From: Betaproteobacteria bacterium
GTDB taxonomy: Bacteria > Pseudomonadota > Gammaproteobacteria > Burkholderiales > CAIKXV01
Length of the DNA stretch: 64,000 nucleotides
NCBI GenBank assembly: GCA_947458265.1
Contig: CANGYF010000004.1
Span: forward strand, 62,001-126,000
Direction of reading: 5' to 3'
Shown in pieces: positions 57,360 through 64,000 of the stretch (position 1 is the stretch's first letter; each line of letters starts with the position of its first letter). A model generated the notes under the pieces. That model saw only the letters and a program-made list of their open reading frames with translations, was not told where the DNA came from and made no database searches. Position numbers and translations under genes: made by a program.

Positions 57360-58306
57360 GCGAGCCGCCGCAGGCGCGGATCGAGCCAGGTGTAGAGCTG
57401 GTCGACCATCAGGTTCACTAGGACGAACAGCAGGCCGCTCAGCATCACGCCAGCCTGTACCACGGTGTATTCGCGGTTGAGCGTCGCGGCGGTGATCATC
57501 ATGCCCAGGCCGGGCAGGGCGAACACGACCTCGGTCATCACCGCGCCGCGCAGCATGCCGCCCAGTTGCAGGCCCAGCGTGGTGGTCAGGGGCATCAGGA
57601 CGTTACGCATCGCGTGCACCCAGACGACGCGCGTGGCGCCTTCGCCGCGCGCGCGCGCAGCCAGGATGTAGCTGTGCCCGAGCACGTCGAGCAGGCTGGC
57701 GCGCGTGACCCGGGCGATCAGGCCGATGTACCAGGCGGCGAGCGTGATCGCCGGCAGGGTGAGGTACCAGAGTCCCTCGAGCGGATCTTCCCACGGCGCT
57801 ACGAAGCCCAGCGTCGGGAACCAGCCGAGGCCGACCCCGAATACCCAGATCAGGACGATACCCAGGTAGAAGCTCGGGAAGGCGTTGCCGAACACCGCGA
57901 CGCCGGTGGCGCACAGGTCCATCCAGGTGTCGCGTTTGAGCGCGGAGAGCACGCCGGCCGGGATACCCACCAGCAGCGCGAGCACCATCGCGTAGGCGGC
58001 CAGGCACAGGGTCACCGGCAATGCCTGCATCACCGCGAGGCGGAAGATGTCCTCATTTGAGACGAACGAGCGTCCCCAGTCCCCCGTGACGAAGTTGCCC
58101 AGCCAGGTGGTGTACTGGACCATCCATGGCCGGTCCAGGCCGAGTTCGGTGAACAGCCTGTCGTAGGAGTCCTTGTTGTAGTCGGACCCCAGCATCAATG
58201 AGACGGGGTCGCCAGGCGCGAGTTTCAGGAACACGAAGCTCGCGACGGAGACGAAAAAAAGCACCAGCGCAGTCTGGCCGACCTGCGCGAGGAATCGGTT
58301 TGGCAT
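57356..58306 (-). CDS. Peptide ABC transporter permease (DppB/OppB type)
   Basis: Inner-membrane permease, 316 residues, six predicted helices. Typical features are FLKLAPGDPVSLMLG, LGLDRPWMVQYTTWLGNFVTGDWGRSF, the EAA-type loop VLGHSYILAARARGEG and a C-terminal hydrophobic region ending in LDPRLRRLA. The ATG at 58306 is preferred to a TTG two codons upstream. Confidence 0.94.
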   Translation of the reverse strand: MPNRFLAQVGQTALVLFFVSVASFVFLKLAPGDPVSLMLGSDYNKDSYDRLFTELGLDRPWMVQYTTWLGNFVTGDWGRSFVSNEDIFRLAVMQALPVTLCLAAYAMVLALLVGIPAGVLSALKRDTWMDLCATGVAVFGNAFPSFYLGIVLIWVFGVGLGWFPTLGFVAPWEDPLEGLWYLTLPAITLAAWYIGLIARVTRASLLDVLGHSYILAARARGEGATRVVWVHAMRNVLMPLTTTLGLQLGGMLRGAVMTEVVFALPGLGMMITAATLNREYTVVQAGVMLSGLLFVLVNLMVDQLYTWLDPRLRRLA

Positions 58307-58373
58307 CGTCAAGGTGGACGCAGCACCGCGCAGCGGCGGTGCTGCGTCCCGCTCCAGGGCGGGTAAGGCTCGG

Positions 58374-60029
58374 TCAGCCGAGCGAAACGGTGTGCAGGTT
58401 CAGAAGGTCGACCGGGACGTACTGGAAGCCGCGGACCCGTTTCGTGAATGCCTTGAACACCTTCATGTGCGCGAGCATCGCCAGCGGTGCGTCGTCGAGC
58501 AGTACGTCGACCGCACGGTTGTAGAGCACTACCCGGCGCTTGGTGTCCAGGGTGTCGGAGGCTTCGCCGACCAGCTTGTCGAACTCGGGGTTCGAGTAGC
58601 CGACGAAATTCCACTGGCGTCCGGTCGACCACTCGGGGGTGATCGTCTCGTGCGGATCCAGGTCGGCGATCCAGGCCTCGTCGAACATGTCGAAGTCGCC
58701 GGTATTGCGCCGCTTCAGCCAGGCGGCGCGGTCCGACAGTTCGACCTTCGGCTTGACGCCGATCTTCGCCAGCATCGGCGCAAGCAACTGGGAGATCCGG
58801 GTGCCGCTGCCCCCTGAGCCAGTGAAGCCCTCGGCAACGATGTACACCGGAGCGACTTCGCCCTGGTCTGCCGCCTTCTTGCGGAACTCCATCGCCTTCT
58901 TCAGGTCGAGGCGGTGGCCGCGCGTGGTCTTCGCGATGTTCGGGTCGTAGAACGGCGCCATCGGCGGGGAGATCGGGGTGAATGCAGGGATCGCTTCGCC
59001 GAAGTAGCCCTGCTTGACGATCACGTCGCGGTCGATCGCGAAGGCCACCGCGCGGCGCAGGTTCGCGTCCATGAACGGGCCCTTGCGGTTGTTCATGCCG
59101 ACGTAGCTGTAGTTGCCCTCGACCTGGCCGTAGAGCGCGATGTTCGGCGACTTGCGCAGCTCGGGCACGAACTGGAACGGCACCAGCGAGAGGCCGTCGA
59201 CCTGGCCACCCAGCAGGGCGGCCACGCCGGAGCTGGGTTCGCGGATCAGGCGGATCTCGACGCGGTCGAGGTAGGGCAGGTCCTTCTCGAAGTAGTCGGG
59301 GTTGCGCTCCAGGACGATGGAATCGTTCTCGCGCCAGCTGACGAACTTGAACGGGCCGGTGCCGACCGGGCTGCGGCCGTAGTCGCGGCCGAGCTTCTCG
59401 ATCGCCGAGCGGCATACGATCGTGCCGGCGCGGCCGGTGCTGCCGGTCAGTGCGACCGGCAGGAATGCGTAGGGCTTGCTGAACGTGAAACGGACGGTGA
59501 GCTCGTCGACCACGTCGACCGAGCTCAGGTCCTCATAGTGGTAACCGTGCTGCGACTTGTTGGCCGGGTCGCGCACGCGCTCGACGCTCCATTTCACCGC
59601 TTCGGCATTCAGCGGATCGCCGTTGTGGAACTTCACGCCCTTGCGCAGGCGGAACACATGCACTCGGTCGCTGATGGCATCCCACTTCTCGGCGAGGTCG
59701 GGTTCGAAACCCACCTTCTTGCCGTCCCAGGTGACCTTCAGCAGGCCGTTGAAGACGTTGTTGATGACCTTGATCGAGCCGAGCGACGACGTGTAGTGCG
59801 GATCGAGGGTGTCGAGCGCATCGATCCAGCCCAGCCGGATCGTGCCGCCGCGCTTGACCGGCTGGCCCTGCGCATGGGCGTCCGACACCAGTGCAGCGCT
59901 GCCGACACCGATGCCGGCGAGGCCCAGTGCCCCTGCGGCGGCACCGGCACCCAGCAGCGAGCGGCGGCCCTGGCTGAAGTCCTTCGCCATCCGGGCGGCG
60001 AGCAGGGAACGGTGATCGATCTTCGTCAT
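58374..60029 (-). CDS. Peptide/nickel-type ABC transporter substrate-binding protein (SBP family 5)
   Basis: Periplasmic binding protein of the importer, 551 residues. The N-terminus carries a twin-arginine-like signal (FSQGRRSLLGAGAAAGALGLAG, cleavage near DAHAQ). The mature part has RGGTIRLGWIDALDTLDPHYTS, VFRLRKGVKFHNGDPLNAEAVKWSVERV (in outline) and GTGPFKFVSW, the family 5 core. A good GGAG lies six bases before the start. It heads the operon; the ligand may be a dipeptide or another small molecule. Confidence 0.92.
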   Translation of the reverse strand: MTKIDHRSLLAARMAKDFSQGRRSLLGAGAAAGALGLAGIGVGSAALVSDAHAQGQPVKRGGTIRLGWIDALDTLDPHYTSSLGSIKVINNVFNGLLKVTWDGKKVGFEPDLAEKWDAISDRVHVFRLRKGVKFHNGDPLNAEAVKWSVERVRDPANKSQHGYHYEDLSSVDVVDELTVRFTFSKPYAFLPVALTGSTGRAGTIVCRSAIEKLGRDYGRSPVGTGPFKFVSWRENDSIVLERNPDYFEKDLPYLDRVEIRLIREPSSGVAALLGGQVDGLSLVPFQFVPELRKSPNIALYGQVEGNYSYVGMNNRKGPFMDANLRRAVAFAIDRDVIVKQGYFGEAIPAFTPISPPMAPFYDPNIAKTTRGHRLDLKKAMEFRKKAADQGEVAPVYIVAEGFTGSGGSGTRISQLLAPMLAKIGVKPKVELSDRAAWLKRRNTGDFDMFDEAWIADLDPHETITPEWSTGRQWNFVGYSNPEFDKLVGEASDTLDTKRRVVLYNRAVDVLLDDAPLAMLAHMKVFKAFTKRVRGFQYVPVDLLNLHTVSLG

Positions 60030-60376
60030 GTACGACTCCGTGGTGGGTATCTGGTATGCGTAGACCTCGTGTGCAAAGTCCGTGCCACCCCGTTCGCGTT
60101 CCCTCTGCGGGGCTGCAGTACCCTGACCGCGAATGGTCGTGCGCCCGGGCATCCGTCCGTGGCGAACGCCTGGCCGGGCTTCACTTCGGATCCGGCGTGC
60201 AACGTCGGCAGTGCGCGGCACCGCAGGGTGCGCTGCAAGGGAGCATGCGCGCACCGTTTCCGTGCCTCGGGCGGGGTCGGCCCGGAGGGAGGGTCGCCCG
60301 CGATGGCCCGTCAGCCGAAATGCCCGGCTTGCGCTGGCGTGTCGACCGGCTGCCTCACGCCAGGGCCGGCTGGTGG
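60030..60376. other. 347-base intergenic region without a gene
   Basis: It separates the mobA 3' end from the 5' end of the binding-protein gene, both on the minus strand, and so should contain the importer's promoter. Apart from the ribosome site next to 60029 nothing is recognised: no hairpin with a U tract, no convincing hexamer pair and no repeat. Confidence 0.6.
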
Positions 60377-60991
60377 TCAGCCCCGGCCGGCGGCGGCCTG
60401 CAGTTCGTCCCGCGTGTTCAGGTTGTCGAAGGCCGCAGCCTCGTCAGCGAAGTCGACCTCGACCACGTGCAGCGACGAGTACCAGTGGTCGATCTTGCGG
60501 CCGCCGCCTGCGAGGTAGGCCGCGAGGTTCGCATGCAGTTCGCGCCGGCAGAGGCAGAACACCGGATGCGGCTGGCTGCCGGTGCGCGCGACTGCGAGGT
60601 CCGCGCCGCCGGTGGCCAGCGCCTCGTACAGGCGGATGACCAGGTCGGCCGGCAGGAACGGGGAATCGCAGGGTACGGTTGCGACCAGCCCGTGCGTGGC
60701 GTTCGCCAGGCCGCGCTCGAGCCCGGCCAGCGGGCCGGCGAAGCCTGCGATCGCATCGGGCACCACCCGGTGGCCGAAGGCCGCATAGCGGTCGAGGTTC
60801 TGGTTGGCGTTGATCAGCAGTTCGTCCACCTGCGGCTGCAGGCGCTCGATGACCTGCGCGACCATCGGCCGACCGTCGAGCAGTTGCAAGCCCTTGTCGA
60901 CGCCGCCCATCCGGCGGCCGAGCCCGCCGGCGAGCACCACGCCGGTGACCGGCACCGTGCCGGGCGTGCGCCGTGCAACCGGTTCGCTCAT
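60377..60991 (-). CDS. mobA: Molybdenum cofactor guanylyltransferase MobA
   Basis: Attaches GMP to molybdopterin to form the bis-MGD cofactor used by formate dehydrogenases and related enzymes. The 204-residue protein has the nucleotide-binding VVLAGGLGRRMGGVDKGLQ and the metal/nucleotide ATVPCDSPFLP motif. Its ATG overlaps the fdhD stop by four bases, so it is the last gene of the moaA-moeA-fdhD-mobA operon. Confidence 0.94.
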   Translation of the reverse strand: MSEPVARRTPGTVPVTGVVLAGGLGRRMGGVDKGLQLLDGRPMVAQVIERLQPQVDELLINANQNLDRYAAFGHRVVPDAIAGFAGPLAGLERGLANATHGLVATVPCDSPFLPADLVIRLYEALATGGADLAVARTGSQPHPVFCLCRRELHANLAAYLAGGGRKIDHWYSSLHVVEVDFADEAAAFDNLNTRDELQAAAGRG

Positions 60992-61839
60992 CGGTCGAAG
61001 CGAGCTTCGCCGGTGAACAGCAGGTAGCGGGTATTCGCCGCGCGGCCGATCATCGTCAGGCCGACCTGGCGGGCGATGCGGTAGCCCATCTCGGTGAGGC
61101 CGGAGCGCGAGACCAGGAACGGTACGCCCATCTGCGCGCACTTGATCACCATCTCCGAGGTCAGGCGCCCGGTGGTGTAGAACACCTTGTCGCCGCCATC
61201 GACCCGGTCGAGCCACATGTGACCGGCGATGGCATCCACCGCATTGTGCCGGCCGACATCCTCGACGTAGTAGAGCACCTCGGCATCGGCCGTTGACGTC
61301 TGCGCGTCGTCGCTGCAGCGCACGAGCGCGCAACCATGGACCGCGCCGGCCTGCTTGTAGATGGTCTCGCACCGGCGCACCGCATCGAGCAGCGCGTACA
61401 GGCCACGCTGCGACAGGCGCGCGTGCTGCGGCAGTCGGATCGCATCGATCTCCTCCATCAGGTCACCGAACACCGAGCCCTGGCCGCAGCCGGTGGTGAC
61501 CGTGCGCTTCGCGGTGCGCGCCGAGAAGTCGGCCGCCCCGGCGCGCGTGGTGACCGCGACGGCATCGACCTCCCAGTCGACATGGACCGCGGCGATCTCG
61601 TCGATGCCGCCGACCAGGCGCTGGTTGCGCAGGAAGCCGAGCGCCAGGGCCTCCGGTGCCTGGCCGAGCGTCATCAGCGTCACCAGTTCGCGCTTGTCGA
61701 CGTACAGCGTCAACGGATGCTCGCCGGCGATGGCCACGGTCGAACGCTGGCCATGCTCGTCGAGTGCCTCGACGCCGAAGGTGAGGTCGCGCCGTGCGGC
61801 GGTGAGTTGCGGCCGTGCGGCGGGCGCGGCCGGCAGCAT
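60988..61839 (-). CDS. fdhD: Formate dehydrogenase accessory sulfurtransferase FdhD
   Basis: Sulfurtransferase that delivers sulfur from IscS to the Mo/W-bis-MGD cofactor and is needed for formate dehydrogenase activity. The 283-residue protein has the flexible cysteine loop TVTTGCGQGSVFGDL and the conserved VHGCALVRC, EDVGRHNAVDAIAGHMWL, FYTTGRLTSEMVIKCAQMG and FLVSRSGLT segments. Only one cysteine is in the loop, where the E. coli protein has a CxxC pair. Its start overlaps the moeA stop by one base. Confidence 0.93.
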   Translation of the reverse strand: MLPAAPAARPQLTAARRDLTFGVEALDEHGQRSTVAIAGEHPLTLYVDKRELVTLMTLGQAPEALALGFLRNQRLVGGIDEIAAVHVDWEVDAVAVTTRAGAADFSARTAKRTVTTGCGQGSVFGDLMEEIDAIRLPQHARLSQRGLYALLDAVRRCETIYKQAGAVHGCALVRCSDDAQTSTADAEVLYYVEDVGRHNAVDAIAGHMWLDRVDGGDKVFYTTGRLTSEMVIKCAQMGVPFLVSRSGLTEMGYRIARQVGLTMIGRAANTRYLLFTGEARFDR

Positions 61840-63134
61840 CAGACCAGGCCTTCGAACATCTGCACGTCGACGACGGTCCCGGCCGGTGCATTGCCCTGGT
61901 CGACCGGCAGCACGATGAAGCAGTTCGCGAGCGACATCGAGGACAGGATGCCCGAGCCCTGTTCGCCGGTGGGTTTCACCTGCCAGCCGCCGTCCGCGCC
62001 GGCCGACAGCACGCCGCGCTGGAACTCGGTGCGCCCCGGTGCCTTCTTCAGCGGCGCGGTGCAGGTGGCCTTGAACATGGGCAGCAGCGGCATCGGGTCG
62101 CGGCCCATCATCTTCAGCAGCGGCTCGCGCACGAACTGGTAGAAGGTGGCCATCACCGCGACCGGGTTGCCCGGCAGCCCGAAGAAGTGCGCGCCACCGA
62201 TGCGGCCATAGGCGAGCGGCCGTCCGGGCTTCATCGCGATCTTCCAGAACACGACCTCGCCCATGCGGTCGAGCATCTGCTTGATGAAGTCGGCCTCGCC
62301 CACGGACACGCCGCCGCTGGTGATGATCACGTCGGCCATCCGCGCTGCTTCGGCGAAATGCGCTTCCAGCTTCGCCGGTTCGTCTCGCACCACGCCCATG
62401 TCGATCAGGTCCACGCCAAGGCGGGACAGCATGCCGTGGATCGTGTAGCGGTTGCTGTCGTAGACCTGGCCTTCGCCGAGGCTGCCGCCGATCGACACCA
62501 GTTCGTCGCCGGTGGAGAAGAACGCCACCCGCAGGCGGCGGTACACCGTCGCGTCGCCGATGCCCAGCGAAGCGAGCAGCCCGACCTCGGCAGGGCGCAT
62601 CCACTGGCCCCGGCGCAGCACGACCGCACCACGGCGGATGTCCTCCCCGGCATAGCGTACGTTCTGCGCGCGGCGCAGGCCGGCCCCGAAGGTGACCACG
62701 CCGTCCCCCGGACGGGTGTGTTCCTGCGGTACCACGCAGTCGAGCGGCGCCGGCACGACGCCGCCGGTCATGATGCGTATGCATTCGCCCGGTGCGACCT
62801 CGCCATTGAACGTGCGCCCCGCAAAGGCGGTACCCACCACCTTCAGCGTCACGCCCTCGCGGCCGTCGACGTCCGAATGGCGCAGGGCATACCCGTCCAT
62901 CGCCGAGTTGTCGGCCAGCGGCACGTCGAACGGCGAAACGATGTCCTCGGCGAGCACCTGGCCCAGCGCGTCGCGCACCGGCACGCGACGGGTGCCGGTG
63001 ATCGGCGCGACGAAGCGGTCGATGAAGGCGCGTGCCTTGTCGACCGGCATCGAGTTCGGATCGTAGTCGTCGGCGCAGGAGGCGGCGCGGATCGAGTCGC
63101 TGCCGGCGGGTGCTGCGCTATCGGGGTCGGTCAT
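61839..63134 (-). CDS. moeA: Molybdopterin molybdenumtransferase MoeA
   Basis: Inserts molybdate into adenylylated molybdopterin, 431 residues. Motifs are VPLADNSAMDGYALR, GECIRIMTGGVVP, FFSTGDELVSIG and the Mo-binding TSGGVSVGEADFIK, with FGLPGNPVAVMATFYQFV in the C-terminal half. An acidic N-terminal extension of about 25 residues precedes the fold. A run of 14-base repeats lies just upstream. Confidence 0.95.
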   Translation of the reverse strand: MTDPDSAAPAGSDSIRAASCADDYDPNSMPVDKARAFIDRFVAPITGTRRVPVRDALGQVLAEDIVSPFDVPLADNSAMDGYALRHSDVDGREGVTLKVVGTAFAGRTFNGEVAPGECIRIMTGGVVPAPLDCVVPQEHTRPGDGVVTFGAGLRRAQNVRYAGEDIRRGAVVLRRGQWMRPAEVGLLASLGIGDATVYRRLRVAFFSTGDELVSIGGSLGEGQVYDSNRYTIHGMLSRLGVDLIDMGVVRDEPAKLEAHFAEAARMADVIITSGGVSVGEADFIKQMLDRMGEVVFWKIAMKPGRPLAYGRIGGAHFFGLPGNPVAVMATFYQFVREPLLKMMGRDPMPLLPMFKATCTAPLKKAPGRTEFQRGVLSAGADGGWQVKPTGEQGSGILSSMSLANCFIVLPVDQGNAPAGTVVDVQMFEGLV

Positions 63135-63156
63135 CGTGCGTTCTCGCGGGCGGTGG

Positions 63157-63212
63157 GTCGTCGATTCGGGGTCGTCGATTCGGGGTCGTCGATTCGGGGT
63201 CGTCGAATCCGG
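63157..63212. repeat. Four tandem 14-base repeats between moeA and moaA
   Basis: Units GTCGTCGATTCGGG begin at 63157, 63171, 63185 and 63199; the first three are identical and the fourth has two changes. The array sits in the 108-base spacer, 22 bases upstream of the moeA start. Confidence 0.9.
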
Positions 63213-63242
63213 GTCTGTCGGATCGTCTGTCGCGGCGCGCGG

Positions 63243-64000
63243 TCAGCCGCCGATGTAGGACATCTCGATCTTGTGCGCTTTCGTGGTTTCGGCACTGCGC
63301 AATTCGGAGTAGCGGTCGCCGCGCGCCGACCACACGCTGCGGATCAGCGCGGACAGTTCGACGTCGGAGGTATCGGCGCGCAGCGGTGCGCGGAAGTCGG
63401 TGCCGCGGGTGGCAAACAGGCAGGTGTACAGCTTGCCCTCGGCGGACAGGCGCGCCCGGGTGCAGTCGCTGCAGAAGGCCTGGGTCACCGACGAGATGAA
63501 GCCGACCTCGCCGCTGCCGTCGAGGTAGCGCCAGCGTTCGGCGACCTCGCCGCGGTAGTTGGACGGCACCGGCTGGATCGGAAGCTCCGCGCCGATGCGC
63601 GTGGCCAGTTCTGCCGAGGGCACCACGGAGTCGAGCTTCCAGCCGTTCGTATGGCCGACGTCCATGAATTCGATGAAGCGCAGGATGTGGCCGCTGCCCT
63701 TGAAGTGGCGCGCCATCGCGACCGCGTCCTGGTCGTTGACCCCGCGCTTGACCACCATGTTCACCTTGACCGGCAGGCCGACCCGGTTCGCCTCGTCGAT
63801 GCCCTCGAGCACCTTGGCCACCGGGAAATCGACATCGTTCATCTGCCTGAAGGTCGCATCGTCGAGCGAATCGAGGCTGACCGTAACCCGCTTGAGGCCC
63901 GCATCCTTCAACGCCTGCGCCTTCAGCTTCAGCAGCGAGCCGTTGGTCGTCAACGTGAGGTCGAGGTCGTCGTGCCAGGCCAGCATCTCGATCAGCCGCT
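63243..64000 (-). CDS. moaA: GTP 3',8-cyclase MoaA (3' part only)
   Basis: Radical-SAM enzyme for the first step of molybdenum cofactor synthesis. The window end cuts off the N-terminal part with the CxxxCxxC motif. What remains (about 252 residues) includes [45 protein letters not shown], the second 4Fe-4S site [21 protein letters not shown] and the essential terminal Gly-Gly. It is the first gene of the Moco/FdhD operon visible here. Confidence 0.95.
   Translation of the reverse strand, partial: RLIEMLAWHDDLDLTLTTNGSLLKLKAQALKDAGLKRVTVSLDSLDDATFRQMNDVDFPVAKVLEGIDEANRVGLPVKVNMVVKRGVNDQDAVAMARHFKGSGHILRFIEFMDVGHTNGWKLDSVVPSAELATRIGAELPIQPVPSNYRGEVAERWRYLDGSGEVGFISSVTQAFCSDCTRARLSAEGKLYTCLFATRGTDFRAPLRADTSDVELSALIRSVWSARGDRYSELRSAETTKAHKIEMSYIGG

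Noticed and set aside
60056-61027. Plus-strand gene in the spacer before the peptide importer and across mobA
   Set aside because: The open frame runs antisense through mobA, has no ribosome site and no recognisable protein features.
63157-63212. CRISPR array
   Set aside because: The units are directly contiguous 14-mers without spacers, and no cas genes are present.

Overview
This 64 kb window is high-GC chromosomal DNA of a betaproteobacterium, most likely of the Burkholderiales type. The evidence is gene order and family content: the run rlmN-pilW-rodZ-ispG-hisS-yfgM-bamB-der-hfq-hflX-hflK-hflC-DUF2065-hisZ-purA, the rpsF-priB-rpsR-rplI-dnaB block, a Bug/TctC-type solute-binding protein, and pervasive ATGA/GTGA gene overlaps. 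No species can be named from the sequence alone. The window opens inside rlmN and closes inside moaA, so both end genes are partial.

Region by region. 1-16.5 kb (+ strand) is a dense housekeeping block: 23S rRNA/tRNA methylation, type IV pilus assembly, isoprenoid synthesis, tRNA-His charging, outer-membrane assembly, ribosome GTPases, Hfq, the HflKC membrane complex and purine/histidine synthesis, ending in a phosphoribosyltransferase overlapped by a tricarboxylate-type binding protein. 16.8-19.0 kb is an accessory cassette of three overlapping genes for exported proteins of unknown function. 19.1-21.7 kb (-) is a two-subunit molybdenum hydroxylase, divergent from a CocE/NonD hydrolase. 23.9 kb carries tRNA-Leu(CAG) on the minus strand, followed by rnr and rlmB and an isochorismatase-like hydrolase.

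28.0-33.3 kb (-) is the most unusual part: a self-contained signalling operon with a membrane-bound CheA-like kinase (sensor, HAMP, PAS, HPt and ATPase, with no CheW domain visible), a CheY-like regulator, two CheX-type phosphatase-like proteins that both end in the same GELELF peptide, and a minimal membrane-anchored MCP-like protein. No flagellar, CheW, CheR or CheB genes accompany it in the window.

33.7-38.2 kb is the ribosomal protein/replication block. Its dnaB is interrupted in frame by a 421-residue intein with a LAGLIDADG endonuclease, and its priB appears to start at a CTG codon. 38.2-42.7 kb (-) has a PhoH-family ATPase, a Bcp peroxiredoxin, an ArnD-like deacetylase and mnmH (tRNA 2-selenouridine synthase). 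Divergent from mnmH is selD, which contains an in-frame UGA at the active-site position and so encodes a selenoprotein. 44-53 kb carries tesA, a YbbA/YbbP-type ABC system, rmuC, a lipoprotein, an MtfA-like peptidase and a GGDEF/EAL protein whose EAL half looks catalytically degenerate; glk follows.

54.5-60.0 kb (-) is a complete dipeptide/oligopeptide-type ABC importer. 60.4-64.0 kb (-) is a molybdenum-cofactor/formate dehydrogenase maturation operon (moaA-moeA-fdhD-mobA). Selenophosphate synthesis, FdhD and Moco synthesis together fit an organism that makes a selenocysteine-containing formate dehydrogenase, although no such enzyme lies in the window.
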